5,430 nt of DNA from Akkermansia muciniphila. GTDB taxonomy: Bacteria > Verrucomicrobiota > Verrucomicrobiia > Limisphaerales > UBA9464. Positions within the stretch are counted from its first letter, which is position 1. Every line of letters starts with the position of its first letter. Under the pieces are notes generated by a model. That model worked only from the letters and a program-made list of their open reading frames with translations. It was not told the DNA's origin and ran no database searches. The stretch spans positions 1-5,430 of the forward strand of contig CAMCFL010000258.1 in the NCBI GenBank assembly GCA_945873715.1, given 5' to 3'. Of this stretch, positions 1-5,302 are shown one piece after another. Position numbers and translations under genes: made by a program.

Positions 1-315
1 CAAACCTGGTGTTTCATCGACGAACGCGAGGACAGCATCAACGACGGCTGGTTCGCCGTGAACATGGAGGGTTACGACCCGATCCGGCCCGCCAGCTACG
101 TGATGGTCGATTACCCCGCCAGCTACCACAATGGTGCCGGGGGCTTGGCCTTCGTCGATGGCCACTCCGAGATCCGCAAGTGGGTCGATCCCCGGACCCG
201 CCCGGTCCTCAAGCCTGGCCAGCTCCTTCCGTTGGGACAACCCTCCCCCAACAACCGGGACGTGGATTGGCTGCAGGATCGGACGACCATCAAGAACGGC
301 GCGAACACCCGCTAA
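1..315 (+). CDS. Prepilin-like protein with H-X9-DG domain, C-terminal part (5' end outside window)
   Basis: An open frame runs from base 1 to a TAA at 313-315, giving 104 residues of the C-terminus. Fragment residues 43-54 read HNGAGGLAFVDG, which is the H-x9-D-G pattern of the prepilin-processing-associated family common in Verrucomicrobiota and Planctomycetota. It is followed by EIRKW and SPNNRD blocks. The fragment aligns by eye with the C-terminus of the complete gene on the minus strand at 4003-4866: 15/19 over the DE.EDSI..GWFAVNM block, 25/30 over YPASYHNGAGGL to DPRT, and 12/15 over SPNNRD to RTT. The missing N-terminus therefore very probably carries a FTLIEL-type prepilin helix. 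Proteins of this kind are exported through type II secretion or type IV pilus-like machinery; the exact role is unknown. A hairpin starts 23 bases after the stop. G+C of a sampled line is about 63%, like the neighbours downstream. The family call is firm; function is inferred. Confidence 0.87.
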   Translation, partial: QTWCFIDEREDSINDGWFAVNMEGYDPIRPASYVMVDYPASYHNGAGGLAFVDGHSEIRKWVDPRTRPVLKPGQLLPLGQPSPNNRDVDWLQDRTTIKNGANTR

Positions 316-337
316 CCCGACGCTGACTTCCGTAGCC

Positions 338-370
338 AGGTGGTTCGCGTCCGCGCGAACCACCTTTGCT
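338..370 (+). terminator. Intrinsic-type terminator hairpin after the prepilin-like gene
   Basis: AGGTGGTTCGCG (338-349) and CGCGAACCACCT (354-365) form a perfect 12-bp inverted repeat around the 4-base loop TCCG. The GC-rich stem is followed by TTTGCTTTCC, a short and interrupted T-run. It lies 23 bases past the TAA at 315 and 25 bases before the ATG of the TPR gene, the expected place for a terminator separating the two transcription units. The imperfect U-tract leaves open that it is only a processing or stabilising hairpin. Confidence 0.65.
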
Positions 371-390
371 TTCCACCGATCCCTGGCCGG

Positions 391-1836
391 ATGACTTCGT
401 CCACCCAGTCCCGCCGCACCGCGCCCGCCGCGGCCCCCCGGCGCTGGCGGGTCTGGGGGAGTGGGATCGCCATGCTCCTGCTGGTCGGATGGGGCGCTTC
501 CTTCCTCACCCACCGAGCACCCTTGCTCCCCGTCGCCCGGCCTGCCCAGTCCGCCACCCTCGACCCCCAGGTCCGTGCCTACGTCGAGCAACTGGCGTCC
601 TTGGTGGAAGCCGATCCCCGGCACCCCGCCAAGCGGGCCACCCTCGGCCTCGCCTATGCCGCCAATGGACTCTGGGCGGAGGCACGCCAGACCTTCCTCG
701 ACGCCGCCCGCCTCGACCCCACCCAACCGCTCGCGCCGCTCTATGCTGCCGTTGCCCGCGAAGAACTCGGCGACGTCGCCGGTGCCCAGCCCGAGTTCCG
801 ACTCCTCACCGAGCAACATCCCGCGTTCGCTCTCGGCTGGTCTCGACTCGGAGACTCCGCCTTGCGCACCGGGGATCTGCCATTGGCCGAGACGGCGTTC
901 GACCAGTTGGTCCGGCTCGCCCCAACCGAATGGCGAGGGCCCGCCGGTCTGGGGGAAATCCGACTGCGCCAAGGTCAACCGGCCGAGGCGATCCGCTGGC
1001 TGGAACAGGCGCGTGGACTGGATCCGGCCGCCCGTGGGGGAGTCTATCTCCTCGGGCAGGCGTACCGTGCGGTGGGTCGAACCAACGAGGCGCGGCTCAC
1101 CGTGGGGGTGGGCGGGAACGAGTCCCGTCAGCCCATGCCGGATCCCTGGTCCGAACAGGCCCCGATCCACATGCGCCGACTCCCGGATCAACTGGCGCAG
1201 GCGGAAGAATTGGCCAACCAGGGCCGGCCAGACCTCGGCGTCGCCTTGCTGCAGCAAGCCCACCAGTTCCACCCCAACCATCCCGGCCTCACCGTCCAAC
1301 TGGCGGTGGCCCTCAACCGGGCCGGACAGGCCGCCCAAGCCGTTCCCCTGCTGGATCGCATTCTCCAGAGCGACCCGGAATCCATCGCGGCCCGAATCGC
1401 CCGCTCCCATGCCCTGGCGCAACTGGGGCAAGGGCAAGCCGCGCTGACCGAGGCGCAGGCGGCGACGGCGCTCGATCCGAGGCTGGCGCAGGCCCATCTC
1501 GCCGTCGCCAATGCCCTGCTGGCCCGCGAAATGGACCAGGAAGCCGTGGAAAGCCTGCGCACGGCCGCCGCCTGCGATCCGCGCAATGGCGAGATCCATC
1601 TGGAGATCGGAACCGTCCTTTGGCGCAACCTCGCCGATCTCGCCGGCGCCCACGCGCACTTCCTGCAAGCCGTTGAACTGGCTCCGGCACTGCCCCGTGC
1701 GACGGCCCAGCTTGGACTGCTGCAACTGGCCCTCGGACAACGCGGCGCAGCGCGGGAAAGCCTCGCCCGCCTCCAGGTCATGGCACCTGGCAGTCCGGAA
1801 GCCGCCGAACTCACACACGCCCTGAAACAGCCATGA
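391..1836 (+). CDS. Membrane-anchored tetratricopeptide repeat (TPR) protein
   Basis: A 481-residue protein. A basic N-terminus (RRWR, residues 17-20) precedes one hydrophobic segment at about residues 21-39, best read as a signal anchor with the rest outside the cytoplasm. The remainder is helical repeats ending in A...LDP, typical of TPR; I count about eleven 34-residue units, for example LGLAYAANGLWAEARQTF and LGEIRLRQGQPAEAIRWL. The fifth unit is degenerate and is followed by a proline-rich linker with PMPDPWSEQ. TPR superhelices bind protein partners; the partner here is unknown but is plausibly the product of the next gene, whose ATG overlaps this stop codon by 4 bp. The frame is open back to a GTG at 340, but that codon lies inside the terminator stem, so I chose the ATG at 391, which places the basic/hydrophobic anchor near the N-terminus. 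There is no clear Shine-Dalgarno sequence. Family assignment is firm; function is inferred. Confidence 0.9.
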   Translation: MTSSTQSRRTAPAAAPRRWRVWGSGIAMLLLVGWGASFLTHRAPLLPVARPAQSATLDPQVRAYVEQLASLVEADPRHPAKRATLGLAYAANGLWAEARQTFLDAARLDPTQPLAPLYAAVAREELGDVAGAQPEFRLLTEQHPAFALGWSRLGDSALRTGDLPLAETAFDQLVRLAPTEWRGPAGLGEIRLRQGQPAEAIRWLEQARGLDPAARGGVYLLGQAYRAVGRTNEARLTVGVGGNESRQPMPDPWSEQAPIHMRRLPDQLAQAEELANQGRPDLGVALLQQAHQFHPNHPGLTVQLAVALNRAGQAAQAVPLLDRILQSDPESIAARIARSHALAQLGQGQAALTEAQAATALDPRLAQAHLAVANALLAREMDQEAVESLRTAAACDPRNGEIHLEIGTVLWRNLADLAGAHAHFLQAVELAPALPRATAQLGLLQLALGQRGAARESLARLQVMAPGSPEAAELTHALKQP

Positions 1837-3578
1837 AGTCGAACCCCGGCCACGCGGCCATCTGGCTCGCGGTCGTGCTTTGCGGGTGCGAGCGACCCGG
1901 CTCACCCACCCCGGCCGCCTCCGTAACCAACGCTCCTTCGACGCCGATCCCCTCCGCCCCAAGGACGGCTGCTGAGCCCTGGTTCACCCGCCTGGAACCC
2001 AGCAGCGGACTCGATTTCCGCCATTCCTCCGGACAGTCAGGTCGCTTTTGGTTTCCGGAGAACGAGTCCGGCGGCGTCGGGTTGATCGACTATGACCGGG
2101 ACGGCTGGCTGGATGTCTTCTGCGTGGATGGCGGGGCGCTGGATCCCCTCCGGCCTCTCCCTCCCCGACATCGGCTTTACCGCAATCTGGGCGACTGGAA
2201 GTTTGCGGACGTCACCGTCGCCGCAGGTCTGGAATGTCCGGATGGCTACGGAATGGGCTGTGCGGTGGGCGACTACGACGGGGACGGATTTGCCGACCTG
2301 TATGTCACGCAACTCGGGAGCAACCGGCTGTATCGCAATCAGGGCAATGGCACCTTTGCCGATGTCACGGCCAAGGCGGGAGTGGCGGTGAATTCCTGGA
2401 GTACCAGCGCAGCCTTTGTGGATTACGATGGCGACGGGCATCTCGACCTGCTGGTCGCCAACTACGTCCGATGGTCACCCGGGAAAGAACAGGAGTGCTT
2501 CTCCAGTGGCGGTCGCCGGGATTACTGCGGACCCAAGAGCTTTGCCGCGCCACTTCCGCCCAGCCTCTTCCACAACCGGGGGGATGGCACCTTTTCGGAC
2601 GTCACCGAAGCGGCCGGCCTGACCCGGGCCTACGGCAATGGGCTGGGGGTGGCGACCGGCGATTTCGATCATGATGGCCGGATCGACCTGTTCGTGGCCA
2701 ATGACGCGATGGCCAACCAACTCTGGTTGAACCAGGGAGCGGGCAGGTTCGTGGATGACGCCTTGCTGCGCGGCTGTGGACTCAACACGGTCGGCATCCC
2801 CCGGGCGGGGATGGGGGTGGTGGCGGTGGACCTCCTCCAGCGCGGTTGGCTCGACCTGTTCGTCACGCACATGGTGGGAGAAGGCCATGGCCTCTTTCTC
2901 AACCAGAACGGATTGTTTACCGACTCCATCAGCCCCGACGGCCCCATGATGGGCTCGCTGCCCTCCACCGGATTCGGGGTGGCCTTTGCGGACTTCGACC
3001 TCGACGGCGAACTCGACCTCTATGTGGCCAACGGACGGGTACGCCTCGATGCCCGGGTCCGTTCCGAGTCCGATCCTTATGCCGAGGCCAACACCCTGCT
3101 CCGGGGACGCGGCCAAGGGCGGTTTGAAACCGTGAGCCCTGCCGGCGGAGTCCTGCCGGAAATCCTGGGGACCAGTCGGGGAATGGCGGTGGGCGACCTC
3201 GACCGCGACGGCACCCTGGATCTGGTGGTCATCGAGAAGGATGCTCCCGTGACGGTCCTGCGGAACCGGGTGGGCAAGGGCCGCCACTGGGTACAGTTCG
3301 AACTGCGGGACCGGGCAGGCCGGGAAGTCCGCAATGCGGTGCTGCGTCTGGTTGACGACAAGCGGATCCAGTGGCGTCAGCACCAACCCAACGAGGGCTA
3401 TTGCTCCAGTCAGGATCCGCGGACCCATTTCGGCCTGGGGACCCGGGGCGAACCTGTCCGGTTGCAGGTGCGCTGGCCCGACGGAAAAGCCGAAGAATTC
3501 CCGTCGCTCCCGGTGAACCAACTCCATCGGATCCAGGCCGGAAAGGGACTGCCGGGAGCGGGCTGGTTCGACTGGTAA
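1833..3578 (+). CDS. FG-GAP/VCBS repeat lipoprotein with C-terminal ASPIC/UnbV domain (CRTAC1-like)
   Basis: A 581-residue protein. The N-terminus is a short signal peptide ending in VVLCGC; Cys19 fits a lipobox (LCG-C), so a lipoprotein is likely. A Pro/Ser/Thr-rich spacer follows to about residue 47. Seven FG-GAP/VCBS-type repeats then start at about residues 86, 147, 197, 277, 333, 387 and 455, most with the calcium-loop pattern D-x-D-x-D-G-x-x-D-L, as in DYDGDGFADLY. The repeat at 333 (DLLQRGWLDL) lacks the middle Asp residues. The C-terminal region, from about residue 490, matches ASPIC/UnbV: EGYCSSQ, HFGLG (532-536) and RWPDG (547-551). These repeats form a beta-propeller as in CRTAC1 and integrin alpha, suggesting a surface binding protein; the ligand is unknown. 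The ATG overlaps the TPR stop (ATGA) and no Shine-Dalgarno sequence precedes it, so translation is probably coupled. TPR plus ASPIC pairs recur in Verrucomicrobiota and Planctomycetota. Confidence 0.93.
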   Translation: MKSNPGHAAIWLAVVLCGCERPGSPTPAASVTNAPSTPIPSAPRTAAEPWFTRLEPSSGLDFRHSSGQSGRFWFPENESGGVGLIDYDRDGWLDVFCVDGGALDPLRPLPPRHRLYRNLGDWKFADVTVAAGLECPDGYGMGCAVGDYDGDGFADLYVTQLGSNRLYRNQGNGTFADVTAKAGVAVNSWSTSAAFVDYDGDGHLDLLVANYVRWSPGKEQECFSSGGRRDYCGPKSFAAPLPPSLFHNRGDGTFSDVTEAAGLTRAYGNGLGVATGDFDHDGRIDLFVANDAMANQLWLNQGAGRFVDDALLRGCGLNTVGIPRAGMGVVAVDLLQRGWLDLFVTHMVGEGHGLFLNQNGLFTDSISPDGPMMGSLPSTGFGVAFADFDLDGELDLYVANGRVRLDARVRSESDPYAEANTLLRGRGQGRFETVSPAGGVLPEILGTSRGMAVGDLDRDGTLDLVVIEKDAPVTVLRNRVGKGRHWVQFELRDRAGREVRNAVLRLVDDKRIQWRQHQPNEGYCSSQDPRTHFGLGTRGEPVRLQVRWPDGKAEEFPSLPVNQLHRIQAGKGLPGAGWFDW

Positions 3579-3579
3579 C

Positions 3580-3599
3580 GGGAGTCAATGGGGTCAGAT
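3580..3599 (+). repeat. Right-end inverted repeat of the RAYT element
   Basis: GGGAGTCAATGGGGTCAGAT starts two bases after the TAA of the ASPIC/UnbV gene and ends just before the transposase stop codon (3600-3602, minus strand). Its first 16 bases are repeated in inverted orientation at 3981-3996 with one mismatch. The 14 bases CAATGGGGTCAGAT recur in inverted orientation at 5159-5172 with one mismatch. It is interpreted as the 3' boundary of a RAYT-type element. Confidence 0.65.
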
Positions 3600-3980
3600 C
3601 TATAACTTCAACATTTGCTGGATCAAGGCCTTCCGGAAGTCCTCCTTCTCCTGGTCTGCTGGCAGCCACCTCCAGAACTGCCGAATCCCCTGCGCAGCGG
3701 CACCCTAGCTCAGGCCTGGGATCTCCCGCACCACCTCGATCAGTCGCCACCCCAGGTGACGCGTCGCCACCGCCATCAGGCCGTTGCGCCCCCGATCCCC
3801 ATGCCGGTTCGTCATGTCCGACCAGGTTCGTCCCAACAAGCCTTCGCTCGCGGACACCAAGTCCCTCCATGCCAGCCGCGATTCCCTCGCCACCTGCCTC
3901 ACCGAGGTCTGTTCCGCCGGGTTGGATTTCAGATCCTTCAGGAGCTTCTGGGCCTCTTCTTCATCCCCCAGAACCACCCC
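3600..3980 (-). pseudogene. C-terminal fragment of REP-associated tyrosine transposase (RAYT), broken by an in-frame TAG
   Basis: Read on the minus strand from 3980, the frame encodes GDEEEAQKLLKDLK, then RHGDRGRNGLMAVATRHLGW and EIPGL, then meets TAG at 3707-3705. The same frame continues with GAAAQGIRQFWRWLPADQ and KALIQQMLKL to a stop at 3602-3600. The pattern GD.GR......A...G..L.E.....GL.Y.A.....R is the C-terminal, DnaA-C-like helix-turn-helix region of many RAYT transposases. The usual residue at the TAG position is tyrosine, so one base change (TAC or TAT to TAG) explains the break. About 127 codons remain of an expected 230-320. The N-terminal HUH nuclease with HxH and catalytic Tyr is missing, so the gene is both truncated and interrupted. 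A shorter product from a GTG at 3977 ending at 3705 (90 residues) is possible but unlikely to act. The identification is by motif memory, not by a search. Confidence 0.75.
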
Positions 3981-3996
3981 GACCCCATTGCCTCCC
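3981..3996 (-). repeat. Left-end inverted repeat of the RAYT deletion derivative
   Basis: GGGAGGCAATGGGGTC on the minus strand begins seven bases after the stop codon (4005-4003) of the prepilin-like gene. It matches the plus-strand repeat at 3580-3595 at 15 of 16 positions in inverted orientation. Past this core the two ends diverge (GGGG here, AGAT at the right end), which fits distinct left and right ends or a deletion junction. Confidence 0.6.
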
Positions 3997-4002
3997 CACT
4001 GC

Positions 4003-4866
4003 CTATTGCACGAGCCCAGTAGTACGTTCCTGCAGCCAGGTGATGTCCCTGTTGTTCGGGCTGAGGATATTCAGATCGATGTACTTCTTCGAAACCTTGA
4101 TTTTGGTGCGCGGGTCCAGCCATTTGCGTATCTCCGCATGCCCATCGGCAAAGGAGAGGCCTCCTGCCCCGTTGTGATAACTGGCCGGATAATTCGCAAT
4201 CATCGTTCCTGGTCCCCGGTCGCGCATGTTCACCGCAAACCAACCGTCATCAATGCTGTCTTCATGTTCATCAACAAAGACGAAAGTCATGGTGGGTCCC
4301 GGGCGGATGAAGTCATCCAGCTTATTGATCAGGCGATACTCCGTTTGCCCGCCCCAGGCCCGGCCTTCCACATCCCCCACCCAGCCATTCATCGAGAGGC
4401 TGCGGGACCGGCGCACCGATCCTCCCGCCGTCTTCACCATGCTTTGATCTGCCGGGCAACGATACACACCGATGTTCTGGGTGTATTTGTAGAGGGGAGA
4501 TTGGCTGAGGAAGAGCGTATTGGTGTTATCCCGGTTGGCCCCGGAAAAATCAAGCCGTCCAGCCACCCAGTTCTTGGCCGTGTTGCGGATATTCGCTGAC
4601 CCCGCCCAGAGATTCGGGATCAGGTTGCCGTTGTTCTCCTCCGCATACAGGTACCACGCGAGTTGCAACTGTTTAAGATTGCTCAGGCATTGAACCCCTT
4701 GGGCTTTCGTTTTGGCCTTGGCCAGGCTGGGCAATAGCAAGCTGGCCAGGATCGCGATGATGGCAATCACTACCAGCAGTTCGATCAACGTAAAGCCGCC
4801 CGCCCCGGAACGGGTTCGCGATGGCACTCCAAGTGCCTTTTGGCGCAGAGGATTATAAGCGGGCAT
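4003..4866 (-). CDS. Prepilin-like protein with N-terminal cleavage/methylation and H-X9-DG motifs
   Basis: A complete 287-residue protein. The leader (residues 1-24, several Arg/Lys, ending GAGG) is followed by FTLIELLVVIAIIAILA. Prepilin peptidase should cut between Gly24 and Phe25, leaving Glu29 as the conserved mature Glu5. The hydrophobic helix runs to about residue 47, then LAKAK and a C(x2)NLKQL block typical of these verrucomicrobial and planctomycete pseudopilins. C-terminal HNGAGGLSFADG (231-242) is the H-x9-D-G motif. It is paralogous to the fragment at 1-315. The likely location is the inner membrane, then a pseudopilus or exported assembly; the precise role is unknown. The ATG at 4866 gives a normal leader; a GTG at codon 14 would also work. 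No convincing Shine-Dalgarno sequence or promoter is visible. Three sampled lines are about 52-55% G+C against 63-68% in left-hand genes, hinting at a different history. RAYT remnants lie on both sides, on the same strand. Confidence 0.93.
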   Translation of the reverse strand: MPAYNPLRQKALGVPSRTRSGAGGFTLIELLVVIAIIAILASLLLPSLAKAKTKAQGVQCLSNLKQLQLAWYLYAEENNGNLIPNLWAGSANIRNTAKNWVAGRLDFSGANRDNTNTLFLSQSPLYKYTQNIGVYRCPADQSMVKTAGGSVRRSRSLSMNGWVGDVEGRAWGGQTEYRLINKLDDFIRPGPTMTFVFVDEHEDSIDDGWFAVNMRDRGPGTMIANYPASYHNGAGGLSFADGHAEIRKWLDPRTKIKVSKKYIDLNILSPNNRDITWLQERTTGLVQ

Positions 4867-4994
4867 GAGTTGGCTTTAGAAGAATGCAAATTTCTCCTGC
4901 CCGGTCAAGATGGCCCCGAAGGTAAGAATGGGGGCAGTAGGTTCAAAAGCAGACACGCCGCACGACGGTCTGCTCCCGGCGATCCGGACAGGAT

Positions 4995-5114
4995 TCAGGT
5001 GGAGATGCTCCCCACCTCGTCCACCCTGCAGTTGTCGAGAATCAGAACCCGTTCGCCCAGCGTCATGACGTGATGCCACGCCCCGTCCCTGTCGATTCGC
5101 GATGGTCTCGCCAT
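4995..5114 (-). pseudogene. N-terminal stump of RAYT transposase (39 codons)
   Basis: ATG at 5114 to TGA at 4997-4995 encodes 39 residues beginning MARPSRIDRDGAWHHVM, followed by ILDNCRVDEV. Many RAYT (Y1/HUH) transposases start MARPLRIE..GA.YHV with an IF.DD.DR block soon after, so M-A-R-P-x-R-I, G-A and H-V-M match closely. The HxH motif expected at about residues 60-70 and the catalytic Tyr are absent, and I find no continuation in other frames toward 4867. It is preceded by AGGGAG at a 7-base spacing and, further up, by a RAYT terminal motif, as expected of an intact 5' end. It is therefore probably a truncated transposase and not a functional small protein. An alternative reading joins the upstream frame (ESLRAIERELADGETIA) to IDRDGAWHHVM by a frameshift; I consider it weaker because it needs the shift and lacks a start context. 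Confidence 0.6.
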
Positions 5115-5121
5115 CCGCCAA

Positions 5122-5127
5122 CTCCCT
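5122..5127 (-). promoter_or_regulatory. Shine-Dalgarno sequence of the RAYT stump
   Basis: AGGGAG on the minus strand lies 7 bases upstream of the ATG at 5114. It is the clearest ribosome binding site in the window; the host-type genes here lack one. It fixes the start at MARPSRI and fits a gene of foreign or element origin. Confidence 0.5.
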
Positions 5128-5158
5128 CTCAATCGCCCTCAAACTTTCAAAGGGATGA

Positions 5159-5176
5159 ATCTGACGCCATTGCCCC
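5159..5176 (-). repeat. RAYT terminal motif upstream of the N-terminal stump
   Basis: GGGGCAATGGCGTCAGAT on the minus strand contains CAATGGCGTCAGAT, identical at 13 of 14 positions to CAATGGGGTCAGAT at 3586-3599 and in opposite orientation to it. It sits 44 bases upstream of the stump's ATG. It is interpreted as the left end of a RAYT-type element whose interior and right end are lost or displaced. Confidence 0.55.
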
Positions 5177-5302
5177 GGCCATAAGCTGCCGCCACCGCGG
5201 AACTGCCCGCCGGCTCTCGGCACGCCCACACGACAGGCGTTTGGACGCACCCTGTTGCCCCCTTGACCGCGGGCCCCAATCCGGCTGCGATGTGACGTGA
5301 TC

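Larger units (their letters stand above)
3580..3996 (-). mobile_element. Decayed, internally deleted RAYT (IS200-like) element between two convergent genes
   Basis: The segment fills the gap between the stop codons of the ASPIC/UnbV gene (3578) and the prepilin-like gene (4003). Its ends are 16-bp imperfect inverted repeats, GGGAGTCAATGGGGTC on the plus strand at 3580-3595 and GGGAGGCAATGGGGTC on the minus strand at 3996-3981 (15/16 identical). Inside is only the C-terminal part of a transposase. RAYTs are HUH/Y1 single-strand transposases related to IS200/IS605; the HUH motif and catalytic tyrosine region are absent, so the remnant cannot move itself. I infer an internal deletion that kept both ends and the 3' part of the gene. 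Recombination between two copies is an alternative. Confidence 0.6.
4867..5302. other. Gene-poor interval between divergent prepilin-like genes
   Basis: This 436-bp interval should hold the promoters of the minus-strand gene at 4866 and the plus-strand gene at 5303. It contains a 39-codon RAYT N-terminal stump (4995-5114) and a RAYT terminal motif (5159-5176). At 4867-4994 and 5177-5302 I recognise no gene. A long minus-strand open frame covering the whole interval runs antisense through the FTLIEL coding sequence at 5330-5430 and shows no family signature. TTGACC hexamers at 4908-4903 (minus) and 5263-5268 (plus) lack good -10 partners. Confidence 0.6.

Noticed and set aside
366..1676. A 436-codon plus-strand open frame inside the TPR gene
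   Set aside because: Arg/Pro-rich shadow of a GC-rich gene in another frame; the TPR frame has clear repeats and a membrane anchor.
2475..3527. A 350-codon minus-strand open frame opposite the ASPIC/UnbV gene
   Set aside because: Antisense shadow caused by high third-position G+C; no recognisable domain, while the plus strand has seven FG-GAP repeats and ASPIC motifs.
3580..3996. A CRISPR array or defence locus in the repeat-bearing region
   Set aside because: Only one pair of inverted repeats around a transposase fragment; no regularly spaced direct repeats and no cas-like or other defence genes.
3784..4599. A 271-codon plus-strand open frame opposite the prepilin-like gene
   Set aside because: Antisense to a protein with diagnostic prepilin and H-X9-DG motifs; no signature of its own.
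4880..4908. Possible minus-strand promoter (TTGACC, then CATTCT or ATTCTT) before the prepilin-like gene
   Set aside because: The -10 candidates match poorly; a TATAAT at 4857-4852 is better but lies inside the coding sequence and would only serve a start at the GTG of codon 14.
5061..5070. Perfect 10-bp palindrome CGTCATGACG as a possible operator
   Set aside because: It lies within the RAYT stump coding sequence (HVMT codons), is short, and has no second copy that I see.
5263..5291. Possible sigma70-type promoter, TTGACC with TGCGAT at 17-base spacing, before the gene at 5303
   Set aside because: The -10 box matches only 3 of 6 positions and chance -35-like hexamers are common; not strong enough to annotate.
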